From assembly GCA_937890045.1 (NCBI GenBank), contig CALBXV010000547.1:1-16879 (forward strand): a stretch of 16,879 bases of DNA, written 5' to 3'. The position numbers and the translations under genes are program-made. How positions within the stretch are numbered: position 1 is the stretch's first letter; every line of letters begins with the position of its first letter. This DNA comes from an uncultured archaeon (lineage in GTDB: Archaea > Thermoproteota > Nitrososphaeria > Nitrososphaerales > CALBXV01). Of this stretch, positions 1 to 7,130 are shown piece by piece. A model generated the notes under the pieces. That model saw nothing but the letters and a program-made list of their open reading frames with translations. It did no database searches and was not told the DNA's origin.

Positions 1-485
1 TGAATATGCATAAGTTTAAATCTGGTAAAGGAAAAGCCTTTTCTTATTTTAGTATAGTTGCAAAAAATTATTTGATTCTACATAATAATAACAATTATAA
101 GAAAATGAAAACTCATACAAAGATGGAAGTACTTGATTTTGGTAGAAACTATACTAGTGAACCAGATACTATACAGGGGGTTGGTTTACATGAAGAATTT
201 GTTAGTAGGTTATTAGAGTATTGGGATAATAATATTACAAATATATTCAAAAGGCAAAAGGATATTAATGTGGCTGATGCTGTATTAGAGTTATTCAGAA
301 GGTCTAAAAATGTAGAAAATTTTAATAAGAAAGCACTTTATGTTTTAATAAGAGAAATGACTGGTTCAAATACTCAACATATTACAAGAGTAGTTAATGT
401 AATGAAAAAGTATTATAAAAGTTTATTTCTTGAATTTTTATCTACTGGCGATTTAGATACCGCAAATACTGGTTCTATATTTTAA
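1..485 (+). CDS. 55: Late-transcription sigma factor, T4 gp55-like (5' end outside window)
   Basis: The reading frame is open to the left edge (the codon before the ATG at 6 is AAT), so that ATG is probably internal and the gene is cut by the window. The first visible residues, HKFKSGKGKAFSYFSIVAKN followed by YLI, look like the sigma region 2 segment that gp55-type phage sigma factors use to bind core RNA polymerase and melt the -10 region. The last third (about residues 105-140, with ALYVLIREMTG and HITRVVNVMKKYY) looks like a helix-turn-helix. T4 gp55 is about 185 residues; 159 remain here, which fits a modest loss at the N-terminus. In T4 this protein recognises the single late promoter element TATAAATA together with gp33 and the gp45 clamp. 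The hydrophobic/acidic C-terminus (SLFLEFLSTGDLD) could bind a clamp, but that is inference. A diverged sigma70-family protein of other specificity is the alternative. Confidence 0.75.
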   Translation, partial: NMHKFKSGKGKAFSYFSIVAKNYLILHNNNNYKKMKTHTKMEVLDFGRNYTSEPDTIQGVGLHEEFVSRLLEYWDNNITNIFKRQKDINVADAVLELFRRSKNVENFNKKALYVLIREMTGSNTQHITRVVNVMKKYYKSLFLEFLSTGDLDTANTGSIF

Positions 486-488
486 CGC

Positions 489-527
489 AAAAAAAAAGGG
501 GATTCATAATCCCCTTTTTTGTTTTTT
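489..527. terminator. Bidirectional Rho-independent terminator between convergent genes
   Basis: A perfect 13-bp stem runs from A492-T504 to A508-T520 around a 3-base CAT loop. GGGGATT pairs with AATCCCC, flanked by six A/T pairs. T-runs follow on the plus strand, and the A-run before the stem gives a U-tract on the minus strand. It lies between the end of the sigma factor gene (485) and the end of the minus-strand gene (540), so it can stop both transcripts. Confidence 0.92.
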
Positions 528-539
528 ATTCCTTAAGGC

Positions 540-761
540 CTATTTACGGAATAAACCCACTAACACTAATAAGGCAACTAATCCAGCGAAACCTGATTCG
601 CCAAATGTACCTATAATTGATGTCAGGTTACCAATAACATTTACGCCAAAGACGCCACTTCCGAACAATACTTCGCCAACGGCTCCTATTGCTACGAAAG
701 ATATCATTAGATGAACTAAGTCATCTAACCAACCTTTGACCATTGCTACGACTTCCTTCAT
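540..761 (-). CDS. Small two-helix membrane protein, function unknown
   Basis: This 73-residue protein is the only gene read from the minus strand. It has two hydrophobic segments, roughly residues 15-35 (LVHLMISFVAIGAVGEVLF) and 57-71 (GFAGLVALLVLVGLF). They are joined by a Gly/Asn/Ser-rich stretch, and the protein ends in FRK. A good Shine-Dalgarno sequence (CGGGAG) lies 7 bases before the ATG. It converges on the sigma factor gene and shares its terminator. The size and two membrane spans would fit a holin or another lysis or membrane accessory protein. However, no endolysin lies next to it, and small Gly-rich membrane proteins also occur as minor virion components. I do not recognise the family securely and give no function. 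Confidence 0.7.
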   Translation of the reverse strand: MKEVVAMVKGWLDDLVHLMISFVAIGAVGEVLFGSGVFGVNVIGNLTSIIGTFGESGFAGLVALLVLVGLFRK

Positions 762-783
762 GGTTAATCTCCCGTTAATTAAA

Positions 784-805
784 CAAAAAAGGGACTTCCA
801 CCCTT
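784..805 (-). terminator. Terminator-like hairpin in the leader of the minus-strand gene
   Basis: Read on the minus strand, AAGGG (805-801) pairs with CCCTT (793-789) around a 7-base loop and runs straight into a T-tract (TTTTTTGTTT). The stem is only 5 bp, so it would be weak. It lies upstream of the minus-strand gene. It could therefore attenuate transcripts entering that gene, stop antisense reading from the 894-901 region, or simply be a structured leader. Confidence 0.35.
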
Positions 806-891
806 AGTAGTTTATCTACCAATAATAACTATTATATATATTTAGTAAAAAACTTTCTTATATATGTATATAACCCATTTTTGAGTTTTAC

Positions 892-902
892 AATATTTAT
901 AA
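892..902 (+). promoter_or_regulatory. Candidate late promoter element AATATTTATAA (site A)
   Basis: The 11-mer ends 36 bases before the ATG at 939. The same AATATTTATA core occurs before the genes at 13727 and 16569 at nearly the same distance. Its complement contains TATAAATA, the T4 late consensus, so a minus-strand reading toward the gene at 761 is also possible. The constant spacing to plus-strand starts favours plus-strand use. No -35 element is needed for gp55-type promoters. Confidence 0.5.
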
Positions 903-938
903 CTGAGTTATAACATCTTATTTAAAGGAAATTCGATT

Positions 939-1334
939 ATGAGTAATGAATATGAAATTTTTAAAGGAAAGAATTTATCTTCTTTATTTAAAGACATTTA
1001 TGATAATTCTCAAGAAAATAGAAGGCAATTAGAAGTATTAACCAAAGAAATAGTACAGTTTATCAAAGATGGTGATACAGCAGTACAAATAATTCCTATG
1101 GTTAAAGAGTATCTTGAAATAAATGTTAAAAATGATGAACAATTAGTTAAGTTAGCTGCAATTGTACAGAAGATAGTTGCTGCTGAAAATAGGGGAACAA
1201 GTGATAGTGAATTTGGATTATCAGATTCAGAAAAGGAACAACTTATGACAAGTCTTGATACTACAGTAAAAGATTTACAAAAACGATCAGATGAAATTAA
1301 CTTAGATGTGGATGAGTTATCAGAGGTAAATTAA
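939..1334 (+). CDS. Unknown helical protein, first gene of the baseplate operon
   Basis: This protein has 131 residues. The sequence is rich in Glu, Lys, Asp, Ile and Leu and has long stretches that should be helical, such as SQENRRQLEVLTKEIVQFI and a Lys/Glu/Asp-rich C-terminal third with heptad-like spacing (DTTVKDLQKRSDEINLDVDE). There is no signal peptide, membrane span or catalytic motif. It starts at an ATG after AAAGGA and ends one base before the hub/spike gene, so the two are translated together. Placement suggests a tail or baseplate assembly factor or a small virion protein. That is inference only, since I do not recognise a family with a known role. Confidence 0.8.
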   Translation: MSNEYEIFKGKNLSSLFKDIYDNSQENRRQLEVLTKEIVQFIKDGDTAVQIIPMVKEYLEINVKNDEQLVKLAAIVQKIVAAENRGTSDSEFGLSDSEKEQLMTSLDTTVKDLQKRSDEINLDVDELSEVN

Positions 1335-1335
1335 T

Positions 1336-2577
1336 ATGTCGGATGGATATTTTGGACAAACAGGTGAGAGAACTAATTACAAAGCGCCTGGTGCAGGAGT
1401 TGCAAGTGTAACTGATGTAACAAGTGTTCTTTCAGAAGATATTGAAGCAGCTCGTAGAACAAAATTTTATGAATTAGAAGCTGCAGAAGTTTTAGATATT
1501 ATTTTTAGTGAAGATGATTTAAAAAGAAATAAATTAATTACTGATGAGGGGAAACCTAAATTTAGTTTTATTGGTGCAGTAAAAGTACGAAAAGTATATA
1601 GTCAACAAGGTAAAGATGAAAAAGAATGTTTGTGGGCTAAACCAATAGAACCGAATATTAAACAAATTCCCGAAGTTGGAGAATTTGTTATAGTTGGTAA
1701 TTATTTAAAGCAATTATATTACAAACAAAAAATAAATCTTTTAGGTAGTGTTAATAATAATATTTGGCCAGGTAGAAGTAACATTGGTGGTTTGGGAAGT
1801 AATGGACAATCAAATACTGAAGGTTCAGTAGAAACTAGTGCAACTGGTACTCCTGGACAGGATAAGAAAAAAACTGAATTTAATATTGCTCCAACTTGGG
1901 ATATAAGACAGTTAGAACCTGCACCTGGAGATACTATTATCAATGGAAGATTCGGACAGTCTATTAGATTTGGTAGTGCTGATCCAAAAGGTGAAGAACC
2001 AAGTCCTAATATATTATTGAGAGTTGGTCAATTAACAGATGCATCGAAATTCGAAAAACAGGATATTGTAGATGATTTAGTTGAGACACCTAATAAACCA
2101 GTTAATGAAGATATAGATGCTGATGGTTCTTCTCTATGGATGACAACGGATGAGGAAGTAGATTTGGGTTTTGCTGCAACGGATGGTTTTACTACAGAAG
2201 TTCCAGTTTTAGATGGTAAACAAATTATATTAAATTCTGATAGGATAGTTTTTAATGCAAAAAATGATGGGGAGTTATATTGTTTCGCAGGAAAAAATAT
2301 AAATTTAATTTCTAATACATCAGCAGTTATAGAAACAGCAGAAATTTATTTAGGAAGTCCAGATGCAAGTGAACCAATTGTTAAGGGGCAGGTGTTACAT
2401 GATTTATTGGTGGAGTTGATTGATGCTATTAATGGAATACATACCATACCAACACCAGCTGGACCTACAGGTCCGTTAAATGCTTCTCAAACTACAGGTG
2501 GAGTTTTGGGAACATCCTTAGCAAAAATAAAAGGTAAAGTAAAAGATATTTTGAGTGCACAAAATTATACTATTTAA
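1336..2577 (+). CDS. Baseplate hub/spike protein, gp5/gpV-like, without lysozyme domain
   Basis: The protein has 413 residues and is likely the central hub and membrane-puncturing spike of the baseplate. Residues about 75-145 (FSFIGAVKVRKVYSQ, VGEFVIVGNYLKQLYYKQKI) read as an OB-fold of the gp5/gpV/VgrG type. Residues 196-240 (GDTIINGRFGQSIRFGS, NILLRVGQ) fit a second beta segment. Residues 290-345 (GKQIILNSDRIVFNAK, GKNINLISNTSAVIETAEIY) have the alternating hydrophobic pattern of the intertwined beta-helix of spike proteins. A helical segment (VLHDLLVELIDAINGI) and a Pro/Gly-rich tail follow. T4 gp5 is 575 residues and carries a lysozyme domain between OB-fold and beta-helix. Here that space is a short Gly/Ser/Thr linker (146-180), so peptidoglycan cutting must come from elsewhere if it is needed. 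AGAGG precedes the ATG. Confidence 0.75.
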   Translation: MSDGYFGQTGERTNYKAPGAGVASVTDVTSVLSEDIEAARRTKFYELEAAEVLDIIFSEDDLKRNKLITDEGKPKFSFIGAVKVRKVYSQQGKDEKECLWAKPIEPNIKQIPEVGEFVIVGNYLKQLYYKQKINLLGSVNNNIWPGRSNIGGLGSNGQSNTEGSVETSATGTPGQDKKKTEFNIAPTWDIRQLEPAPGDTIINGRFGQSIRFGSADPKGEEPSPNILLRVGQLTDASKFEKQDIVDDLVETPNKPVNEDIDADGSSLWMTTDEEVDLGFAATDGFTTEVPVLDGKQIILNSDRIVFNAKNDGELYCFAGKNINLISNTSAVIETAEIYLGSPDASEPIVKGQVLHDLLVELIDAINGIHTIPTPAGPTGPLNASQTTGGVLGTSLAKIKGKVKDILSAQNYTI

Positions 2578-2578
2578 T

Positions 2579-3064
2579 ATGGGCTGGAATACGTTTAAAA
2601 AAACTTATAAAGCAAGTTGGGAAACTTTTGAGAGTGGTGAAGATGCTGCTACGTTAATAGTTGACCAATATCATATAGCAATTATGACAGCATTAGGATC
2701 TCAAGGGGTAGCGGCTGGTGGAAAATATCTTTCTGGTAATAAAGCAGGTTTATTAAATATGTTAAAACCAGCTTTTAATGCTACTTTAAATGGACAACAA
2801 ACGATATTTAAAATAGGACAACAATTACAAATGGGATTAATGATGTATTGGATACCAGGTACTGTATTATCAAATGCAGCAGTTATTGCTTCTCCTGGTG
2901 CTCCGCCTGTTTGGGTGGATTATCCATCTAATCCTGGGAGGCCTGATATAGATACATTTTTAAATGATTTAGTTATGGCATTTGATACTCATTTGTTGGG
3001 AGTTACTGGAGCTATTCCAAGTGCGCCACCAGTACCATTTGTAGGATATAAAGTTTTAGCTTAG
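2579..3064 (+). CDS. Unknown protein next to the hub gene
   Basis: This protein has 161 residues from the ATG at 2579, which lies one base after the hub gene's stop. A GTG at 2555 in the same frame would overlap the hub gene and lacks a ribosome binding site. The ATG also has no clear one, so translational coupling is likely. The start MGWNTFKKTYKASWETFESG is polar; the middle (residues 25-105) is rich in Ala, Gly, Leu and Met and moderately hydrophobic. The C-terminus is Pro-rich (IPSAPPVPFVGYKVLA). Its segment FLNDLVMAFDTHL plus the Pro-rich tail resembles in pattern the end of the preceding spike protein (LLVELIDAINGIHTIPTP), which may hint at related trimerising ends. The function is unknown; the gene neighbourhood suggests a hub-associated virion part. 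Confidence 0.75.
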   Translation: MGWNTFKKTYKASWETFESGEDAATLIVDQYHIAIMTALGSQGVAAGGKYLSGNKAGLLNMLKPAFNATLNGQQTIFKIGQQLQMGLMMYWIPGTVLSNAAVIASPGAPPVWVDYPSNPGRPDIDTFLNDLVMAFDTHLLGVTGAIPSAPPVPFVGYKVLA

Positions 3065-3082
3065 AAAGAAAAGGGGTCAATT

Positions 3083-3544
3083 ATGACAAAAAGTGAATTA
3101 ATGAAAATAATAACTGAAATAGTTAGGAAAGAAGTTCAAAAAGAAGTAAATAGGATATTTATTAAAGAGAATAAACCTATTGTTTCAAAATCAAAATCAA
3201 AAGTAATTTCAAAACCGATTAAAAAGAAAGAGGAAAAACTTTCTAAGAATCCTGTTTTGAATAAAATTTTAAATGAAACAAAGGGTGGAATTCCAGGAGA
3301 AACTGGATATGAACCATATCCAACTATGACTGGAGAAACATTTGATACAAATAGAATGGCTGCATTAGTAGGGAACGGAGATACAACTGTAGCTGGTAAT
3401 GAAGAAACAAAGAGACAGATTGCGGCAGTTCAAACAGTTAAAGAGGCTGGAGTATCAGTTGATGATGTTGGTGAGGGTGTTATGAATGCATTGACAAGAG
3501 ATTATAGTGGTGTTATGAAAGCTTTAAATAATAAAGGAAAATAA
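3083..3544 (+). CDS. Unknown protein with basic coiled-coil N-terminus
   Basis: This protein has 153 residues. The first 30 (MTKSELMKIITEIVRKEVQK onward) form an amphipathic helix likely to be a coiled coil. A Lys/Ser-rich, probably disordered segment follows (about 35-60). A conserved-looking motif comes next (NPVLNKILNETKGGIPGET, residues 56-74), then a more ordered C-terminal half ending in basic residues. There is no signal peptide or catalytic motif. GGGG precedes the ATG, and the gene lies four bases before the gp25 gene. I recognise the general type as one found beside gp25 in T4-like phages but know no role. An assembly adaptor of the baseplate is a guess. Confidence 0.75.
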   Translation: MTKSELMKIITEIVRKEVQKEVNRIFIKENKPIVSKSKSKVISKPIKKKEEKLSKNPVLNKILNETKGGIPGETGYEPYPTMTGETFDTNRMAALVGNGDTTVAGNEETKRQIAAVQTVKEAGVSVDDVGEGVMNALTRDYSGVMKALNNKGK

Positions 3545-3547
3545 TAA

Positions 3548-3967
3548 ATGGGTGTATTAGCAAATGATTTAAATCCAGATACTTGGATAGGTTTAACTTT
3601 TCCACTTGGTAGGTCTGAGGGAGTTGGGTTTTTCAATCAAAGTAAAACTCTTGTTGAACAATCTTTAAGTAATTTAGAAAACCTTTTGAAAACTATTCCT
3701 GGTGAAAGAGTTCAACAACCTTTGTTTGGATCTAAATTACATCATATATTATTTGAACAAATTGATGGTGATATAGAAGAAGAAGTAAAAAGTGCAATAG
3801 ATGATGCAGTGTCAATATGGCTACCTTATATAACTATTGCTGATGTATCAGTTAATCAGGATATGACAAACCCTAATATGATTAGTGTACGAATTAAATT
3901 TAGTACAACTTTAGATCCTGAAAATTTAGATACATTGACATTACCTTTTAATACTACCCCAGGTTAG
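3548..3967 (+). CDS. 25: Baseplate wedge subunit, gp25-like (gpW/gp25 family)
   Basis: This 139-residue protein is close to T4 gp25 (132 residues). It carries the family signature near residues 52-65: GERVQQPLFGSKLH, containing the conserved Glu-Arg pair (E53, R54) and the following FGS. An acidic helix (EEEVKSAIDDAVSIWLP) and a C-terminal beta strand pair (MISVRIKFST) follow, as in the family. In T4-like and other contractile systems gp25 sits at the inner baseplate, joins the gp6 ring to the hub and provides the strand that starts sheath polymerisation. It is followed within 10 bases by gp6, the usual neighbour order. Confidence 0.93.
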   Translation: MGVLANDLNPDTWIGLTFPLGRSEGVGFFNQSKTLVEQSLSNLENLLKTIPGERVQQPLFGSKLHHILFEQIDGDIEEEVKSAIDDAVSIWLPYITIADVSVNQDMTNPNMISVRIKFSTTLDPENLDTLTLPFNTTPG

Positions 3968-3977
3968 GAGATAGAAT

Positions 3978-5999
3978 ATGCCGGTTAAGGATATTAAAAA
4001 AGAAGTAAGATATTTAAATAAAGATTTTGCTACATTTCGAAATGATTTAATAGAATTTTCAAAAGTTTATTTTCCAGATACATATAGTGATTTTAATGAA
4101 TCATCTCCAGGTATGATGTTTATTGAAATGGCTTCTTATGTGGGAGATGTTCTTTCATATTACATAGATAATCAATTTAAAGAATCGTTGTTAGCATATG
4201 CTGAAGAAAGAAAAACTATTTATGAAATAGTTCAATCTTTAGGATACAAACCAAAATTATCAGCACCATCAGTTACTAAAGCAGATGTTTTTCAAATAGT
4301 ACCAGCAACTGGAACAGGAGATGCTGTACAACCTGATATGACTTATGCTTTAACTATTGATGATGGAATGAGAATAGAATCCCAAACAAATAATGTTATA
4401 TTTAGAACTTTAGATGATGTTAATTTTAAATTTTCTGGTTCTTTTGATCCAATGACAGTTGATATTTATGAAACAAGTACTGTTACTAACTTACCGACTT
4501 ATTATTTGTTAAAGAAGAAGGCAACATTGGTTAGTGGAAAAATTGCTACAGAATATTTTGATATGGCATCTGCTCAAAAATATTCTAAGATTACTTTAGC
4601 AAATTCAAACGTTATGGATATTATAAATGTAACTGATAGTGATAGTAATAAATGGTATGAAGTAGATGTTTTAGCACAAGATACTATATTTGAACAAGCA
4701 GAAAATACTACTACATCTGATCCAGATTTAGCACAATATAATGATACTGCTCCGTATTTATTAAAATTAAGAAAAGTAACTCGTCGATTTATATCAAGAA
4801 TTAATAAAGATAATAAAACTGAATTAAGATTTGGGGCTGGAGTATCGGATAGTCCAGATGAAGAGATTATTCCAAATCCAGATAGTATAGGATCAACTTT
4901 ACCGGGCGGTGATAATAAATTTGATGCTGCATTTGATCCAACTAATTTTCTTAAAACTAAAACTTATGGTCAGGCACCTTCTAATACTACTTTGAAGGTA
5001 GTATATTCTTATGGTGGTAGTGTAAGTGATAATGTTGCAGCAGGTGAAATTAGAAATCTTTCTGAGGTGTCTTTTACTATTGATGAAGGATCATTGGATA
5101 GTGCTACTTTATCTACAGTAAAAAGTTCAGTAGCAGTAAATAATCCAGACCCCGCAACAGGTGGAAAGAGTTCAGAGAGTTTAATTGAAATGAAAAATAA
5201 TGCACTTGCTCATTTTCAAGCACAAGCTCGATGTGTAACTAAGGAAGATTATATTAGTAGAATTTATACATTGCCAGCAAAATTTGGTAATGTTGCAAAA
5301 GCATATGTTGTGCAAGATGAACAATTAGAGGCATCTACTGATGCAGTTAAAGAAAAAACTAAAGGTAGTAATTTAGTTAAGAAGGGAGTTATTAAGGAAA
5401 ATTTAACTCCAGAAGAGGAAGATCAACTTGCTATTAAAGCTGGAAAATCTACTCGGATTCCAAATCCATTAGCACTAAATGCATATCTGTTAGGATATAA
5501 TGCAAATAAAAAATTGGTTGCTTTAAATTATGCTGTTAAAGAAAATATACAAACTTATCTTGGGCAATTTAGAATGGTAACAGATGCAATTAATTTAAAG
5601 GATGCTTGGATTATTAATATTGGTGTTAAATTCAATGTTCTTACTGCTAAGGGATTTAATAAACATGAGATAGTATTGAGATGTATCGAAAAGGTAAAAG
5701 ATTATTTTAATACTGATAACTGGCAAATTAATCAACCAATTATATTAGCTGATTTAGTTTATCAAATGTCTTTGATTGATGGGGTATCTGCAGTAGTTCC
5801 ACCAACACAAGATAATCCTAATTCTCTTCCAATAATAATTGAAAATAAATGGAAAAGCGCAGACGGATATTCTGGTAATATTTATGATATAAATGAAGCA
5901 ACAAAGGATGGGGTTATTTATCCTTCTATGGATCCAAGTTGTTTTGAATTAAAATATCCTGACCTTGATATTCAAGGTAGAGCATTAGGAGATATGTAA
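3978..5999 (+). CDS. 6: Baseplate wedge subunit, gp6-like (baseplate J family)
   Basis: The protein has 673 residues, against 660 for T4 gp6. The N-terminus (DFATFRNDLIEFSKVYFPDT, then FNESSPGMMFIEMASYVGDV) is typical of gp6. Around residues 408-430 it has HFQAQARCVTKEDYISRIY, the 'V-T-x-x-D-Y' segment shared with baseplate J proteins. The C-terminal part (KDAWIINIGVKFNVLTAKG to LADLVYQMSLIDGVSAVVPP) matches the dimerising end of the family. gp6 forms the continuous inner ring that holds the wedges together and clasps gp25 and the hub. The Shine-Dalgarno TAGGAG overlaps the stop of the gp25 gene, so the two are coupled. A Lys/Glu-rich insertion lies at about residues 455-500. Confidence 0.93.
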   Translation: MPVKDIKKEVRYLNKDFATFRNDLIEFSKVYFPDTYSDFNESSPGMMFIEMASYVGDVLSYYIDNQFKESLLAYAEERKTIYEIVQSLGYKPKLSAPSVTKADVFQIVPATGTGDAVQPDMTYALTIDDGMRIESQTNNVIFRTLDDVNFKFSGSFDPMTVDIYETSTVTNLPTYYLLKKKATLVSGKIATEYFDMASAQKYSKITLANSNVMDIINVTDSDSNKWYEVDVLAQDTIFEQAENTTTSDPDLAQYNDTAPYLLKLRKVTRRFISRINKDNKTELRFGAGVSDSPDEEIIPNPDSIGSTLPGGDNKFDAAFDPTNFLKTKTYGQAPSNTTLKVVYSYGGSVSDNVAAGEIRNLSEVSFTIDEGSLDSATLSTVKSSVAVNNPDPATGGKSSESLIEMKNNALAHFQAQARCVTKEDYISRIYTLPAKFGNVAKAYVVQDEQLEASTDAVKEKTKGSNLVKKGVIKENLTPEEEDQLAIKAGKSTRIPNPLALNAYLLGYNANKKLVALNYAVKENIQTYLGQFRMVTDAINLKDAWIINIGVKFNVLTAKGFNKHEIVLRCIEKVKDYFNTDNWQINQPIILADLVYQMSLIDGVSAVVPPTQDNPNSLPIIIENKWKSADGYSGNIYDINEATKDGVIYPSMDPSCFELKYPDLDIQGRALGDM

Positions 6000-7129
6000 T
6001 GTATTATTTTGAGTACGCAGAAAAAGATACAACTTTATATCAGGGTGAAGCAACCCAAAGTGTTAATACAGGGCTTGATGAAATTCTTGAAATAAGAAAA
6101 GATATGAATAGTGCTGGAACAGTTGTTAATGTTACTAGAGCTTTGGTTAAATTTGACTTGGGTTATATATCAGCATCTATTCAAAGAGGTTTAATTCCTA
6201 CTTCTGCAAATTATTATTTAAATTTATATGATGCTAATCCACAACAGTTAGCAACATCTCAAAGTTTATATGCATACCCAGTAAGTCAGAGTTGGGTTAT
6301 GGGTCAGGGAACTTATAGTGATGTTCCATTTACAAAGGAAGGTGCAAGTTGGAGATATAGAGATGGAGAGGGTGTTGCAACTCAATGGGTAAGTGGTTCT
6401 AATGATTCTGGAGGTACTTGGTATAGTGGTAGTGGATACGAAGCTTCTCAGTCATTAAATATTGATACTATAGATATTAGAATGAAGGTAAATGATATTG
6501 TAAATAAGTGGTTATCTGGTACAGTTGCAAATGAAGGATTTATGTTAAAGAGAAGTGGAAGTATTGGTAATACAGATTCTAATGCACCAGAAGGTAGTAC
6601 AGATAAATTAGGACATTTAAGTTTTTTCTCAAGGGATACTCATACAATATATCCACCAAAATTAGAGGTAGAGTGGGATGATTCAAGTTGGACTACGGGT
6701 TCTTTAACACCATTAACTGGATCTGATTTGCAAGATGCAGTAATTTATATGAAGGGGTTAAGGCCAGAATATAAAGAAAATACAAAACATAGATTTAATT
6801 TTGTGGGAAGGACTAGATTTCCAAGAAAAATATATTCTACAACATCCCAAAATCTTACAGTAAAGTATTTACCGAGTGGAAGTACAACGGATATAGATGG
6901 TACATATTATTCTGTTAGGGATGCCTTTACTGAAGATGTAATTGTTCCATTTGGTACAGGTTCAATTGTTAGTTGTGATTCAAACGGTAATTATTTTAAT
7001 TTATGGTTGTCATCATTTCAACCAGAAAGAGATTATAGAATTCTTTTTCAAGTGGTGAGCGGAAGTAATACTACAGATGAATTAGATATGATATTTGATG
7101 ATAGCTGGGAATTTAAAGTGAAGAGATAA
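5999..7129 (+). CDS. DNRLRE-domain structural protein of the baseplate region
   Basis: This protein has 376 residues. Residues about 5-226 have the layout of a DNRLRE (CBM96-like) beta-sandwich: a start with D..LYQGE and N.GLDEILEI, RALVKFDLGYI at 47-57, and a W-containing middle (SQSWVMGQGTYSDVPF, then GASWRYRD). It ends with VNDIVNKWLSG, GFMLKR, GHLSFFSRD and PPKLEVEWDD. In bacteria this domain type occurs on secreted surface and polysaccharide-binding proteins. A second beta-rich, Ig-like part covers about 255-376. The ATG overlaps the gp6 stop (TAATG) and has TAGGAG 7 bases upstream, so it is coupled to gp6. T4 has no such protein here; a peripheral baseplate or carbohydrate-contacting role is inferred. 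Confidence 0.75.
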   Translation: MYYFEYAEKDTTLYQGEATQSVNTGLDEILEIRKDMNSAGTVVNVTRALVKFDLGYISASIQRGLIPTSANYYLNLYDANPQQLATSQSLYAYPVSQSWVMGQGTYSDVPFTKEGASWRYRDGEGVATQWVSGSNDSGGTWYSGSGYEASQSLNIDTIDIRMKVNDIVNKWLSGTVANEGFMLKRSGSIGNTDSNAPEGSTDKLGHLSFFSRDTHTIYPPKLEVEWDDSSWTTGSLTPLTGSDLQDAVIYMKGLRPEYKENTKHRFNFVGRTRFPRKIYSTTSQNLTVKYLPSGSTTDIDGTYYSVRDAFTEDVIVPFGTGSIVSCDSNGNYFNLWLSSFQPERDYRILFQVVSGSNTTDELDMIFDDSWEFKVKR

Positions 7130-7130
7130 A

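Larger units (their letters stand above)
762..938. other. Divergent intergenic region
   Basis: This 177-base AT-rich region separates the minus-strand membrane protein gene from the start of the plus-strand baseplate operon. It holds the minus gene's ribosome binding site, a terminator-like hairpin on the minus strand (784-805) and a small GTAG/CTAC hairpin (807-819). It also holds a TATAAT hexamer on the minus strand (831-836) without a clear -35 box, and a candidate late promoter element (892-902). No credible extra gene was seen in it. Confidence 0.6.

Noticed and set aside
831..836. TATAAT on the minus strand as a sigma70 promoter for the gene at 761
   Set aside because: No -35 hexamer resembling TTGACA lies 16-18 bases upstream, and TATAAT-like strings are frequent in such AT-rich sequence, so it was not listed as a promoter.
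2555..2578. GTG at 2555 as start of the gene ending at 3064
   Set aside because: It would overlap the spike gene by 23 bases and has no ribosome binding site. The ATG at 2579, one base after the previous stop, matches the spacing seen across the operon.
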